Positions 7,650 to 14,483 of a DNA stretch of 16,053 nt are shown here, piece by piece. Made by a program: the position numbers and the translations under genes. A model generated the notes under the pieces. The model did no database searches and was not told the DNA's origin. It was given only the letters and a program-made list of their open reading frames with translations. Source of the stretch: an uncultured Parasphingopyxis sp. (GTDB taxonomy: Bacteria; Pseudomonadota; Alphaproteobacteria; Sphingomonadales; Sphingomonadaceae); NCBI GenBank assembly GCA_905479515.1, contig CAJQMX010000173.1, forward strand, positions 1 to 16,053, read 5' to 3'. Numbering within the stretch: the first letter of the stretch is position 1; each line of letters starts with the position of its first letter.

Positions 7650-8555
7650 TTGGAAAATGACAAAGATGCGATGGCTGATAGCCTGAAAACGCCGGAAGAG
7701 CTGGTCGCGAAATTGTGTGATTTGCTGACGGTCGAGGAGCTGGATACCGATCTCTATCGTGGACCGCGGCTGCCGGGCGGCGTTGGCCGGGTGTTTGGCG
7801 GGCAGGTGATAGCGCAGGCGCTGGTCGCGGCGAATCAGTCTGTCGACGACGCGCTGGTCGCGCATTCGCTTCATGCCTATTTCATGCGGCCGGGCAATGA
7901 GGATTACCCGATCATCTATCGGATCGAGCGCGATCGCGACGGGCGCAGTTTCTCGACCCGGCGGATTATCGCCTTGCAACGCGGCAAGCCGATTCTGAAT
8001 ATGGCGGCGAATTATCAGCGCCCTGAAGAGGGTCTCGCCCACCAGTTTGCCATGCCGGACGTGCCGGGCCCTGAAACGCTGCAAAGTGAAACGGAGTATT
8101 GGCGGGAGAATATCGACCTGATCCCCGAGCCGTTTCGCAAGCGGATGCTGCGCCAGCGCTCAATTGAGCTCAGGCCGGTTGAGCGCCGCAATCCCACAAA
8201 ACCAGAACCTTCAGAACCATATAGCTATACATGGTTTCGCGCTGTTGCCCCCATTGGAGATGACAAGCGCATGCACCAGGCGATTCTCGCCTATGCATCG
8301 GATATGAGCCTGCTCGGTACCAGCACGCTAAAGCACGGTATCAGCTGGATGCTCGATCCACTACAAATGGCCAGTCTCGACCATTCTTTGTGGATGCATG
8401 AGGATTTTTGCGCCGACGAATGGCTGCTCTATGCAACGGATTCGCCTTGGACGGGCCATGCGCGCGGCTTCAACCGTGGCCAGATATTCACGCAGGACGG
8501 GCGACTTGTCGCCAGTGCAGCTCAAGAGGGATTGATGCGTCTGCGCAAAAAATAA
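7650..8555 (+). CDS. tesB: Acyl-CoA thioesterase II
   Basis: A 301-residue cytoplasmic double-hotdog thioesterase that hydrolyses acyl-CoA to free fatty acid and CoA. The first hotdog has FGGQVIAQALVAANQSV and HSLHAYFMRPGN. The second has the catalytic Asp218 in LAYASDMSLLG, the region SLDHSLWMHEDF, and Gln292 in AAQEGLMR. The position corresponding to the E. coli Thr appears to be Ser242, a conservative change. The likely start is TTG at 7650, with AAGGA at 7639-7643 six bases upstream. The alternative ATG at 7671 has no ribosome-binding site. It sits 99 bases after the beta-lactamase-like gene. The family is secure; the start is moderately so. Confidence 0.95.
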   Translation: MENDKDAMADSLKTPEELVAKLCDLLTVEELDTDLYRGPRLPGGVGRVFGGQVIAQALVAANQSVDDALVAHSLHAYFMRPGNEDYPIIYRIERDRDGRSFSTRRIIALQRGKPILNMAANYQRPEEGLAHQFAMPDVPGPETLQSETEYWRENIDLIPEPFRKRMLRQRSIELRPVERRNPTKPEPSEPYSYTWFRAVAPIGDDKRMHQAILAYASDMSLLGTSTLKHGISWMLDPLQMASLDHSLWMHEDFCADEWLLYATDSPWTGHARGFNRGQIFTQDGRLVASAAQEGLMRLRKK

Positions 8556-8633
8556 TGCGCGGCTTTCTACTTCGTGACTCGATCACAAATCCGCCGGTGA
8601 AGTGCCCAGCAATGCCGTTCTGGATTATTTTAA

Positions 8634-8642
8634 TGATATAGT
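8634..8642 (+). promoter_or_regulatory. Extended -10 promoter candidate for tonB
   Basis: TG-A-TATAGT (TATAGT at 8637-8642) matches an extended -10 element and lies in the AT-rich tail of the 126-base gap after tesB. Transcription would start near 8649, giving a leader of about 33 bases with a strong GGAGAGAGG ribosome-binding site before the ATG at 8682. No good -35 is visible, which extended -10 promoters can tolerate. No clear Fur box was seen here. Confidence 0.45.
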
Positions 8643-8681
8643 GTAACATTACCTTTCCAACAATGAACGAGGAGAGAGGTA

Positions 8682-9332
8682 ATGGTTGGACATACAGCAA
8701 AACAAACCAGCTTTCTGGGCCAGTCACGGCACAGCGGTTCGGGGCTTGCGATCGTTATCGCACTGCATGGAGCGGCGATTGCTGTTGCGTTTCTGATGAA
8801 ATCAGGTGTGATTACGATTGTCGGTCAGGGTGAGCCGCCCGAGGTGATCAACATAATGCAGGAGCCAGACCCGGCGCCGCTTCCGCAGCAACTGGAGGCT
8901 GAAACCCCACTTCCGACCCCGCCTGTCGTGAACCTGACTCCCGAACCCACTTCGCCCGATCGCTTGGTTTCGGTCAATTTGCCGTTCACGCCGCCAAGCC
9001 CGCCACTTCCGCCGTTTCAACCAATTGAGGTAGCTACGCCGGAGCCCGTGATGGTCGCCGCACGCATCCATCCATCGCATCGCGGGGCGCTGCAACCGCG
9101 CTATCCCAACGGGCTATTGCGCCGAGAGCTTGAGGGGAGTTGTACGATTCGCGTGCATATTGCCGCCAATGGCCGGGTCATCGCGGCCGAGCCCGTCCGC
9201 GCGACTCATCCGGCTTTTTGCGAGGCTACGCAACGCCAGGCGCTAAGCCGCTGGCGGTTTGAACCGGCTACGCGTGATGGCGTTGCCGTTGATAGCTGGC
9301 AGCAGCATGTGGTGGAATTCCGGATCACCTGA
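8682..9332 (+). CDS. Energy transducer TonB-family protein
   Basis: A 216-residue inner-membrane protein. A short cytoplasmic N-terminus precedes one membrane segment (about 21-40, LAIVIALHGAAIAVAFLM). A periplasmic proline-rich region (about 50-125) has repeated Pro-Glu and Pro-Pro runs. A TonB C-terminal domain (about 131-216) contains LQPRYPNGLLRRELEG, TIRVHIAANGRVIAAEPV and RWRFEPATRDGVAV. TonB proteins couple the ExbB/ExbD proton-motive machinery to outer-membrane receptors. No exbB, exbD or receptor gene is in the window, so the partner is unknown. The start is supported by GGAGAGAGG just upstream. Two cysteines lie in the C-terminal domain (EGSCTIRV, PAFCEAT), matching positions in the small TonB-C protein at 5758-6099. 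The next gene starts 38 bases later. Confidence 0.9.
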   Translation: MVGHTAKQTSFLGQSRHSGSGLAIVIALHGAAIAVAFLMKSGVITIVGQGEPPEVINIMQEPDPAPLPQQLEAETPLPTPPVVNLTPEPTSPDRLVSVNLPFTPPSPPLPPFQPIEVATPEPVMVAARIHPSHRGALQPRYPNGLLRRELEGSCTIRVHIAANGRVIAAEPVRATHPAFCEATQRQALSRWRFEPATRDGVAVDSWQQHVVEFRIT

Positions 9333-9370
9333 GCGGTGAATCCACCGGCCCTCTGGCGCCGGGCGGGACG

Positions 9371-9817
9371 ATGGACTATTTGGGGGGCATGGTAATGATA
9401 CCCCCCAAGCCCCGCGTGATCGTGAACGACATCGTGTCTTTCTTCACGCGCCGCGAACGGCACAGCTGGGTCGCGCTGGTCATGGCTATTGCAATTCCAA
9501 CTGTGGTGATCGGCGTGTTTGCAGCCGACACCGCGTCTGGCATCGAGCCGACTGAGCCGACCATAACCTATGTCGAAAGCTGGCCTGCCGACCGCACCGA
9601 TGAGGAAATCATCGAACGCCAGCGTGTTCTCGCCCTTGCTGAGAATGAGCGGCGGGCGCTGTCACGTCAGCGATTCCAGGAACTCGCCGATGCCTCCGGC
9701 GTCGATTATGATCGTGAGGCTGCTGCCGAGGCAGACCGGATCACCGAAGAGAATCGCAGGACACTTGCCCGCCCGCAAGATGGCGATGCGACGGAGCAGA
9801 CAACTGACGGCCTTTGA
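9371..9817 (+). CDS. Single-pass membrane protein of unknown function at the head of the rib genes
   Basis: Up to 148 residues. The basic N-terminus (PPKPRVIVNDIVSFFTRRER) precedes one hydrophobic segment of about 20 residues (ALVMAIAIPTVVIGVFA), then a conserved-looking stretch (TYVESWPADRTDEEI), and ends in a long charged, probably helical tail rich in Glu, Arg and Ala. I do not recognise a function. Three in-frame ATGs are possible: 9371, 9389 and 9395. The last two sit inside a strong RNA hairpin, and the run of six G (9382-9387) is 7 bases from 9395. The protein's 3' end overlaps ribD by 38 bases, so it is almost certainly co-translated with the riboflavin genes. It may be a small envelope protein that merely shares the operon. 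Confidence 0.7.
   Translation: MDYLGGMVMIPPKPRVIVNDIVSFFTRRERHSWVALVMAIAIPTVVIGVFAADTASGIEPTEPTITYVESWPADRTDEEIIERQRVLALAENERRALSRQRFQELADASGVDYDREAAAEADRITEENRRTLARPQDGDATEQTTDGL
9380..9408 (+). repeat. Strong stem-loop over the start region of the pre-ribD membrane gene
   Basis: TTGGGGGG (9380-9387) pairs perfectly with CCCCCCAA (9401-9408) around a 13-base loop. The loop contains the ATGs at 9389 and 9395. In RNA this is a very stable 8-pair stem that would hide the G-run acting as a possible ribosome-binding site. Two weaker GC hairpins just upstream share bases (9334-9347 and 9345-9362). Confidence 0.6.
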
Positions 9818-10796
9818 CACGCGGTTCATGGGCATGGCGCTTGCGCTTTCCTGGCGTGGCCGTGGCCGAACCGCCCCCAATCCCAATGTCGGCTGCATCG
9901 TCGTTCGCGATGGCCGGATCGTTTCGCGTGGCTGGACCCAGCCTGGCGGCCGCCCGCATGCCGAAGCGATGGCACTTGATGGCGTCGATGCAAAAGGCGC
10001 GGATATTTACACAACGCTTGAGCCTTGCGCACACAAGAGCGCGCGCGGCCCGGCCTGTGTCGACCTTCTGATCGCCGCCGCGCCGCGCAGGATTATTATC
10101 GGCGCAGAGGATCCCGATCCGCGCACAAATGGCATGGGAATCAAGCGGTTACGGGCGGCGGGTCTCGAAGTTGTCGAAGGCGTGCTTGCCATTGAGGCGA
10201 AGCGGGCCATGGCTGGATTCTTCATGCACCAGGAAAATGGGCGGCCTCACGTCACGCTGAAACTTGCAACATCGCTGGACGGACAGGTCGCGCTCCCGGA
10301 CGGGTCCAGCCAGTGGATCACGGGCCCCGAAGCGCGGGCGCATGCGCATCTCGAACGCGCGCTCGTGGACATGGTGGTGGTTGGTCGGGGAACGGCGAGA
10401 AGCGATGCGCCGACCTTGAATGTCCGGTTGGATGGATTGGGCGAACGCACCCCGGGCCGCGCGGTATTGACCAGCGATCACAGAAATTTCGCCAAGCTGC
10501 AGCTCCATGCTGACAGTCCTGCCTGGCAACATCTATCCAGCCCGGCGGCGATTGCCGATCTCGATCATGTCGATCATCTGCTGGTGGAAGGCGGTGCTGG
10601 CGCGGCGGCTGCCTTTGTGAAGGCGGATCTTGTCGACCGGCTTATACTCTATCGCGCGCCAATCCTGATCGGCTCTGGCCTGAGTGCGCTTGGCGATATT
10701 GGCCTTGCGAAACTGGATGATGCTCATGGCCATTGGCGGCTGATCGAAACACGCATGCTTGGCAAGGACCGGATGGAGGTTTACGAGCGCGCCTGA
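9780..10796 (+). CDS. ribD: Bifunctional diaminohydroxyphosphoribosylaminopyrimidine deaminase / 5-amino-6-(5-phosphoribosylamino)uracil reductase
   Basis: A 338-residue cytoplasmic enzyme for the second and third steps of riboflavin synthesis. The N-terminal deaminase has PNPNVGCIVV, the zinc ligand His in RPHAEAMAL, and the two zinc cysteines in LEPCAHKSARGPAC. The C-terminal reductase has TLKLATSLDGQVA, SQWITGPEAR, RSDAPTLNVR and LLVEGGAGAAAAF. The start must lie before DTRFMGMAL, which aligns with the usual RibD N-terminus. That leaves ATG 9780 (MAMRRSRQ) or 9786; neither has a good ribosome-binding site, so coupling to the upstream gene (38-base overlap) is likely. The stop TGA overlaps the ribE ATG as TGATG. 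Confidence 0.95.
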   Translation: MAMRRSRQLTAFDTRFMGMALALSWRGRGRTAPNPNVGCIVVRDGRIVSRGWTQPGGRPHAEAMALDGVDAKGADIYTTLEPCAHKSARGPACVDLLIAAAPRRIIIGAEDPDPRTNGMGIKRLRAAGLEVVEGVLAIEAKRAMAGFFMHQENGRPHVTLKLATSLDGQVALPDGSSQWITGPEARAHAHLERALVDMVVVGRGTARSDAPTLNVRLDGLGERTPGRAVLTSDHRNFAKLQLHADSPAWQHLSSPAAIADLDHVDHLLVEGGAGAAAAFVKADLVDRLILYRAPILIGSGLSALGDIGLAKLDDAHGHWRLIETRMLGKDRMEVYERA

Positions 10797-11392
10797 TGTT
10801 TACCGGAATCATCACCGATATCGGCACGATAGCCGAAGCCGAACAACGCGGCGATCTGCGTCTGCGGATACAGTGCGGCTATGATATGTCATCAGTGGAC
10901 CTTGGCGCATCGATAGCCTGTTCGGGCGTTTGCCTGACGGTCGTCGACAAGGGCGCTGACTGGTTCGCCGTCGATCTTTCCGCCGAGACTGTGTCTCGCA
11001 CGGCGAAGGGCTTATGGAATTCCGGGGCCAGGCTGAATCTGGAGCGCTCGCTCAAACTGGGTGAGGAAATGGGCGGCCATATCGTGACCGGCCATGTCGA
11101 TGGGGTTGGCGAAATCATCACGGCTGAACCTGTTGGCGATTCGCTGGAATTGACGATCGGCGCGCCGGACGAGCTGGCGCGTCTTATCGCGGCCAAGGGC
11201 TCCATCACGCTCAATGGCGTTTCGCTGACGGTCAATTCGGTGAGCGACAGTGATGACGGCTGTCGCTTTACGATCAATCTTATTCCGCATACGGCAGAAG
11301 TCACGACGTTTGATGCGGTTGCGGCTGGCCAGCCGATAAACATCGAAATCGATATTTTGGCACGCTATCTGGCGAGAATGACCAAAAACTAA
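10796..11392 (+). CDS. ribE: Riboflavin synthase alpha subunit
   Basis: A 198-residue enzyme that dismutates two 6,7-dimethyl-8-ribityllumazine molecules into riboflavin and the pyrimidine substrate of RibH. The two lumazine-binding repeats are plain. The first starts at MFTGIITDIG and has ACSGVCLTVVDKG and SAETVSRTA. The second has GGHIVTGHVDGVGEI, SITLNGVSLTVNSV and NLIPHTAEVTTFD. The length matches the family. The start ATG overlaps the ribD stop by one base, implying coupled translation; a GGAGGT lies about 15 bases upstream. Its TAA (11390-11392) abuts a palindrome upstream of the next gene. The symbol ribE follows E. coli usage (ribC in some literature). Confidence 0.96.
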   Translation: MFTGIITDIGTIAEAEQRGDLRLRIQCGYDMSSVDLGASIACSGVCLTVVDKGADWFAVDLSAETVSRTAKGLWNSGARLNLERSLKLGEEMGGHIVTGHVDGVGEIITAEPVGDSLELTIGAPDELARLIAAKGSITLNGVSLTVNSVSDSDDGCRFTINLIPHTAEVTTFDAVAAGQPINIEIDILARYLARMTKN

Positions 11393-11403
11393 CACTACAG
11401 TGT
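11392..11403. promoter_or_regulatory. Palindrome, possible upstream operator of the HTH-RibB gene
   Basis: ACACT-ac-AGTGT is a perfect 5-base-arm inverted repeat starting at the last base of the ribE stop codon. A related ACACTA recurs at 11410-11415. It lies in the only substantial gap of the rib operon, 45 bases before the HTH-RibB start. The operator role is inferred. Confidence 0.35.
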
Positions 11404-11416
11404 GGATGGACACTAG

Positions 11417-11439
11417 ACATCACATTTTGATGTGATAAT
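11417..11439 (+). promoter_or_regulatory. Inverted repeat overlapping an extended -10 promoter; candidate operator/promoter of the HTH-RibB gene
   Basis: ACATCACATTTTGATGTGAT spans 11417-11436 and holds two overlapping perfect inverted repeats: ACATCA/TGATGT (5-base spacer) and ATCACA/TGTGAT (6-base spacer). Its right arm runs into TG-T-GATAAT (11431-11439), a good extended -10. The -10 ends 8 bases before the ATG at 11448, so transcription would begin at about 11446-11448 and the mRNA would be leaderless. This fits the lack of any ribosome-binding site (TTAACTTCC precedes the ATG). A repressor bound here would block the promoter. The HTH domain of the downstream gene is the obvious candidate, but this is inference. 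Confidence 0.5.
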
Positions 11440-11447
11440 TAACTTCC

Positions 11448-12737
11448 ATGTCTACACCTTTGATCAAAAACATTCGCAGCCTTGTCGCTTCCGGAGAAGC
11501 CAGCAAGGCGGGCCTCGCCAAAGCCGCCGGTCTCCATCCCAATTCATTGCGCAAGCTTGACGAAGATGACTGGAATCCGACGGCCGAAACGCTGCTCAAG
11601 CTCGAACGCTATCTGATAACCGGCGGCGGCAAGGCGCTGGCCAGTCCCGAAGAGATTATCGAGGCGGCGCGCAACGGGCGGATGTTCATTCTCGTCGATG
11701 ATGAGGATCGCGAGAATGAAGGCGATCTTGTCATCCCCGCTCAGATGGCAACGCCCGACGCGATCAATTTCATGGCCAAATATGGTCGCGGCCTCATTTG
11801 TCTGGCGATGACGAAAGACCGGACCGAAGAGCTGGGACTGGATCTGATGAGCCGCCACAATGGCACCCGGCATGAAACTGCCTTCACCGTTTCCATCGAA
11901 GCGCGTGACGGCGTGACAACCGGGATTTCCGCCGCAGATCGTGCGCGGACGGTCTCCGTTGCGATCGATGCCTCGAAGGGCAAGGACGAGATCGTCACGC
12001 CCGGCCACGTCTTTCCGCTGGTTGCGCGCCCCGGAGGGGTTTTGGTGCGTGCGGGACATACCGAAGCGGCGGTCGACATATCGCGGCTGGCAGGCCTTAA
12101 TCCATCCGGCGTGATTTGCGAGATCATGAATGATGACGGGACGATGGCGCGGATGGGCGATCTGCTGGCCTTTGCCCAGCTCCACAATCTGAAAATCGGC
12201 ACGATCCGCGATCTGATCGCCTATCGCCGCCGACATGATCATCTGGTCGAGAAAAAGGCGGAAGCTCCGTTCACCAGCCGCTGGGGTGGTGACTGGACTG
12301 CGATGACCTTCTTCAACAAAGCGACCGGAACCGAACAGGTTGCGCTCGTCAAAGGCAGGGTAGATCCGGACAAGCCGACTCTGGTCCGCATGCATGCCCT
12401 GTCCGCCTTTACCGATGTGTTTGGCGAAGAAGGCGTGCGCGGCCAGATTCTGTCGCGTTCGATGGAGATTATCGGCGAAGAAGGCGCGGGCATCGTGGTT
12501 GTGATCAACCGGACGATGCAGGGCGCCTTCACCAAGGCGCTTCAGGTCAAAAGCGGGCAGGAGGTGCCAGATATGGAAGAGATACGCGACTATGGCGTAG
12601 GCGCGCAAATCCTGACCGAGCTTGGTGTGCAGACCATGACCCTGCTCACAAACACGCATCACAGCCTTGTCGGACTGGATGCCTATGGGCTTTCCATTGT
12701 CGGCGAGCGTGCGATTGATGTTGAGGAGCAGGACTGA
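11448..12737 (+). CDS. ribB: HTH - 3,4-dihydroxy-2-butanone-4-phosphate synthase (RibB) - degenerate GTP cyclohydrolase II fusion
   Basis: 429 residues in three parts. Residues about 16-56 read as a Cro/Xre-type helix-turn-helix: [20 protein letters not shown] followed by [14 protein letters not shown]. Residues about 65-270 are RibB, which converts ribulose-5-phosphate to dihydroxybutanone phosphate. The acidic metal-binding motif is [10 protein letters not shown] (84-93) and the catalytic-region motif is [16 protein letters not shown] (from 202). Residues about 275-429 match the GTP cyclohydrolase II fold but contain no cysteine at all. They therefore lack the three zinc cysteines of active RibA, as well as its RQEGRNIG-type motif, so only RibB activity is expected. 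Such degenerate domains are known in proteobacterial RibBA proteins. The N-terminal HTH suggests self-regulation. The stop overlaps ribH (TGATG). Confidence 0.93.
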   Translation: MSTPLIKNIRSLVASGEASKAGLAKAAGLHPNSLRKLDEDDWNPTAETLLKLERYLITGGGKALASPEEIIEAARNGRMFILVDDEDRENEGDLVIPAQMATPDAINFMAKYGRGLICLAMTKDRTEELGLDLMSRHNGTRHETAFTVSIEARDGVTTGISAADRARTVSVAIDASKGKDEIVTPGHVFPLVARPGGVLVRAGHTEAAVDISRLAGLNPSGVICEIMNDDGTMARMGDLLAFAQLHNLKIGTIRDLIAYRRRHDHLVEKKAEAPFTSRWGGDWTAMTFFNKATGTEQVALVKGRVDPDKPTLVRMHALSAFTDVFGEEGVRGQILSRSMEIIGEEGAGIVVVINRTMQGAFTKALQVKSGQEVPDMEEIRDYGVGAQILTELGVQTMTLLTNTHHSLVGLDAYGLSIVGERAIDVEEQD

Positions 12738-13162
12738 TGGCCAATTTCCTGATCGTCGAGGCGCGGTTCTACGACCAGTATAATGACTGGTTAATCGAGG
12801 GCGCAAAGGCTGCGCTTGAGGCGGCCGGGCATAGTCATGAGGTGCTGACGGTTCCGGGCGCGCTTGAGATACCGGGCGCTGTTGCGATGGCAGCAGAAAG
12901 CGGGCGCTATGACGGCTTTGTCGCCATTGGTGTCGTGATCCGTGGCGAAACCTATCATTTCGAGATTGTCGCCGGCGAAAGCGCGCGGGGCTTGATGGCA
13001 TTGACCATGGACGGCGTCGCCATTGGCAACGGGATTCTTACGGTTGAAAACAGCGCGCAGGCAGAGGTCCGCGCCCGTCCGGATCAAAAGGACAAGGGCG
13101 GCGAAGCGGCCAAAGCCGCCATCGCAATGTTCGATCTCGGACAGCGCTTCGCTGGCGAATAA
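12737..13162 (+). CDS. ribH: 6,7-dimethyl-8-ribityllumazine synthase
   Basis: A 141-residue enzyme condensing dihydroxybutanone phosphate (from RibB) with the RibD product to give lumazine, the substrate of RibE. Visible motifs are [13 protein letters not shown], the phosphate/substrate loop [34 protein letters not shown] with the catalytic-region residues, [16 protein letters not shown] and [11 protein letters not shown]. The length fits the shell-type or pentameric lumazine synthases. The ATG overlaps the TGA of the RibB fusion by one base, and GAGGAGCAGGA just upstream provides a good ribosome-binding site. It ends the riboflavin block and converges with the reductase gene 29 bases away. 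Confidence 0.96.
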   Translation: MANFLIVEARFYDQYNDWLIEGAKAALEAAGHSHEVLTVPGALEIPGAVAMAAESGRYDGFVAIGVVIRGETYHFEIVAGESARGLMALTMDGVAIGNGILTVENSAQAEVRARPDQKDKGGEAAKAAIAMFDLGQRFAGE

Positions 13163-13168
13163 ACGCTC

Positions 13169-13183
13169 GCCTGATATTCAGGC
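13169..13183. repeat. Small stem-loop between convergent ribH and OYE genes
   Basis: GCCTGA-tat-TCAGGC is a perfect 6-base stem with a 3-base loop. It fills half of the 29-base gap between two converging genes. There is no T-run on either strand, so it may be a weak bidirectional or factor-dependent terminator. Confidence 0.4.
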
Positions 13184-13191
13184 CGTGAAAG

Positions 13192-14310
13192 CTACTCCGC
13201 CGCTACTGTTTCTTCCGCAAAGGGATAGTCGGTGTAACCCTCAGGCACCGGTTGATACCATGTGGGTGCAAAATCCCATGGACCCTTGCCTTCAGCTATG
13301 CCGTTGAGCGGAAGATCATCGCGGAAACGTTTCGGCAAATCCGGGTTGCAGATGAACGGCCGTCCATAGGCTATGGCATCGCATTTGCCCTCGGCGAGAG
13401 CGGCTTCGCCTTTCGCCTTGTCATAATCGCTGTTGAGGACCAGCGGCGCGGAAAAGACTTTGCGGATATGCGGGCTGACCGGAGGAATATCGGTACTCCC
13501 ATAGGTTCCATCGACCGGCGGTTCGCGCAGCTCAAGAAAGGCAATGCCGATATCGCCGAGCATTTTCGCTGCGGCGGTGAAGGTCTCGATCGGCGTAGCG
13601 TCATCCGCGCCCTGGCTGTCACCATTGGGGGACATGCGGACCGACACGCGATCATTGCCCCACACATCTATCAGCCGCTGGGTAACTTCGCCGACAATGC
13701 GGATACGGTTTTCGATCGGTCCACCATAATCATCATCGCGGAAGTTGGAATTGGACCGGATAAACTGGTCCATCAGATAGCCATTGGCCGAGTGAAGCTG
13801 GACACCGTCAAACCCTGCGCGCTTCGCATTCTCCGCCGCTTTTTCATAATCGCCAAGCAGCCGCGGAATCTCGCTGAGCTCCAGCGGCCGCGCCTCTTCA
13901 TAGGATTTCTTGCCCTGGTAGGTCCGGACTTGGCCGGGTGCGGTGGTCGCGGATGACGATACCGGCTTCTCGCCGTTCAGGAAATCGGGATGGACGATCC
14001 GGCCCATATGCCAGAGCTGGCAGATGATCCGTCCGCCCCCCTGATGCACCTGTTCAACAATCGGCTTCCAGGCTTCTGTCTGTTCGTCGGACCAGATCCC
14101 CGGCGCAAATGGCGTGCCGAGACCTTCCTGGCTGATCCCGGTCGCTTCCGAGATGATCAGCCCGGCGCTTGCGCGCTGCGCATAATAATCTCCCATGATC
14201 GGCGTCGGGACATGCGCCGCAGTCGAGCGTGTCCGCGTCAGCGGGGCCATAAGAATGCGGTTGGGGGCCTCTATGGCGCCGAGAGTGATCGGATCAAAAA
14301 GTGATGGCAT
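13192..14310 (-). CDS. Old Yellow Enzyme family alkene reductase (NemA-like)
   Basis: A 372-residue FMN-dependent TIM-barrel oxidoreductase that reduces activated C=C bonds or nitro compounds with NAD(P)H. Family marks are the N-terminus MPSLFDPITLGAIEAPNRI, the FMN-contact APLTRTRS, ICQLWHMGRIVHPDF, the active-site His173-x-x-Asn176 and Tyr178 in QLHSANGYLMDQF, NSNFRDDDYGG, and AIAYGRPFICNPDLP near the end. It fits the class I (NemA/xenobiotic reductase) group. I chose the start at 14308-14310 because the family N-terminus begins there and AGGGA lies about 10 bases upstream; the in-frame ATG at 14349 would add an unusual extension. Substrate unknown. It converges with ribH, whose pathway product, once phosphorylated to FMN, is its cofactor, but a direct link is only speculation. 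Confidence 0.93.
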   Translation of the reverse strand: MPSLFDPITLGAIEAPNRILMAPLTRTRSTAAHVPTPIMGDYYAQRASAGLIISEATGISQEGLGTPFAPGIWSDEQTEAWKPIVEQVHQGGGRIICQLWHMGRIVHPDFLNGEKPVSSSATTAPGQVRTYQGKKSYEEARPLELSEIPRLLGDYEKAAENAKRAGFDGVQLHSANGYLMDQFIRSNSNFRDDDYGGPIENRIRIVGEVTQRLIDVWGNDRVSVRMSPNGDSQGADDATPIETFTAAAKMLGDIGIAFLELREPPVDGTYGSTDIPPVSPHIRKVFSAPLVLNSDYDKAKGEAALAEGKCDAIAYGRPFICNPDLPKRFRDDLPLNGIAEGKGPWDFAPTWYQPVPEGYTDYPFAEETVAAE

Positions 14311-14322
14311 GTGTCGAATGTC

Positions 14323-14340
14323 CCTGAAAATATTGTCAGG
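14323..14340 (-). promoter_or_regulatory. Inverted repeat overlapping the OYE ribosome-binding site
   Basis: On the minus strand CCTGA-caatattt-TCAGG lies 13 bases before the OYE ATG and includes part of its AGGGA ribosome-binding site. It could be an operator (OYE genes are often controlled by TetR/NemR or MarR/HxlR-type repressors) or a weak RNA hairpin. No regulator gene is adjacent. Confidence 0.3.
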
Positions 14341-14440
14341 ACCGAACATAGGGTGCGGGCATCATTCGGCCAGAGGCAAATGCGCTGCCACCGCGCAAGC
14401 ATTTCTAACCGGGTCTAAAGGGCGGCTCGATTGCGGGCCG

Positions 14441-14473
14441 GAAAAGCCGGGCGGCGACGGAAACCGCCGCCCG
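14441..14473 (-). terminator. Rho-independent terminator after the PuuD-like gene
   Basis: On the minus strand a perfect 9-base GC stem (arms 14465-14473 and 14448-14456, CGGGCGGCG/CGCCGCCCG) with an 8-base loop is followed by GCTTTTC. It begins 11 bases after the stop of the PuuD-like gene and should separate it from the OYE gene downstream on the same strand. Confidence 0.75.
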
Positions 14474-14483
14474 AGCTAATCAG

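Noticed and set aside
8555..8641. 28-codon ORF beginning in a TAATG overlap with tesB and ending in hydrophobic residues
   Set aside because: No ribosome-binding site, no resemblance to known small proteins, and it runs into the predicted tonB promoter. Probably chance.
9334..9362. Two mutually exclusive small hairpins (9334-9347 and 9345-9362) that could form an attenuator with the G6/C6 stem
   Set aside because: Each has only 5 pairs in very GC-rich DNA, there is no T-run terminator and no leader peptide. Not enough to claim attenuation.
11393..11447. FMN riboswitch (RFN element) before ribB
   Set aside because: The gap is only 55 bases and AT-rich with simple palindromes, far too short for the six-helix RFN element. 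None was recognised upstream of ribD either.
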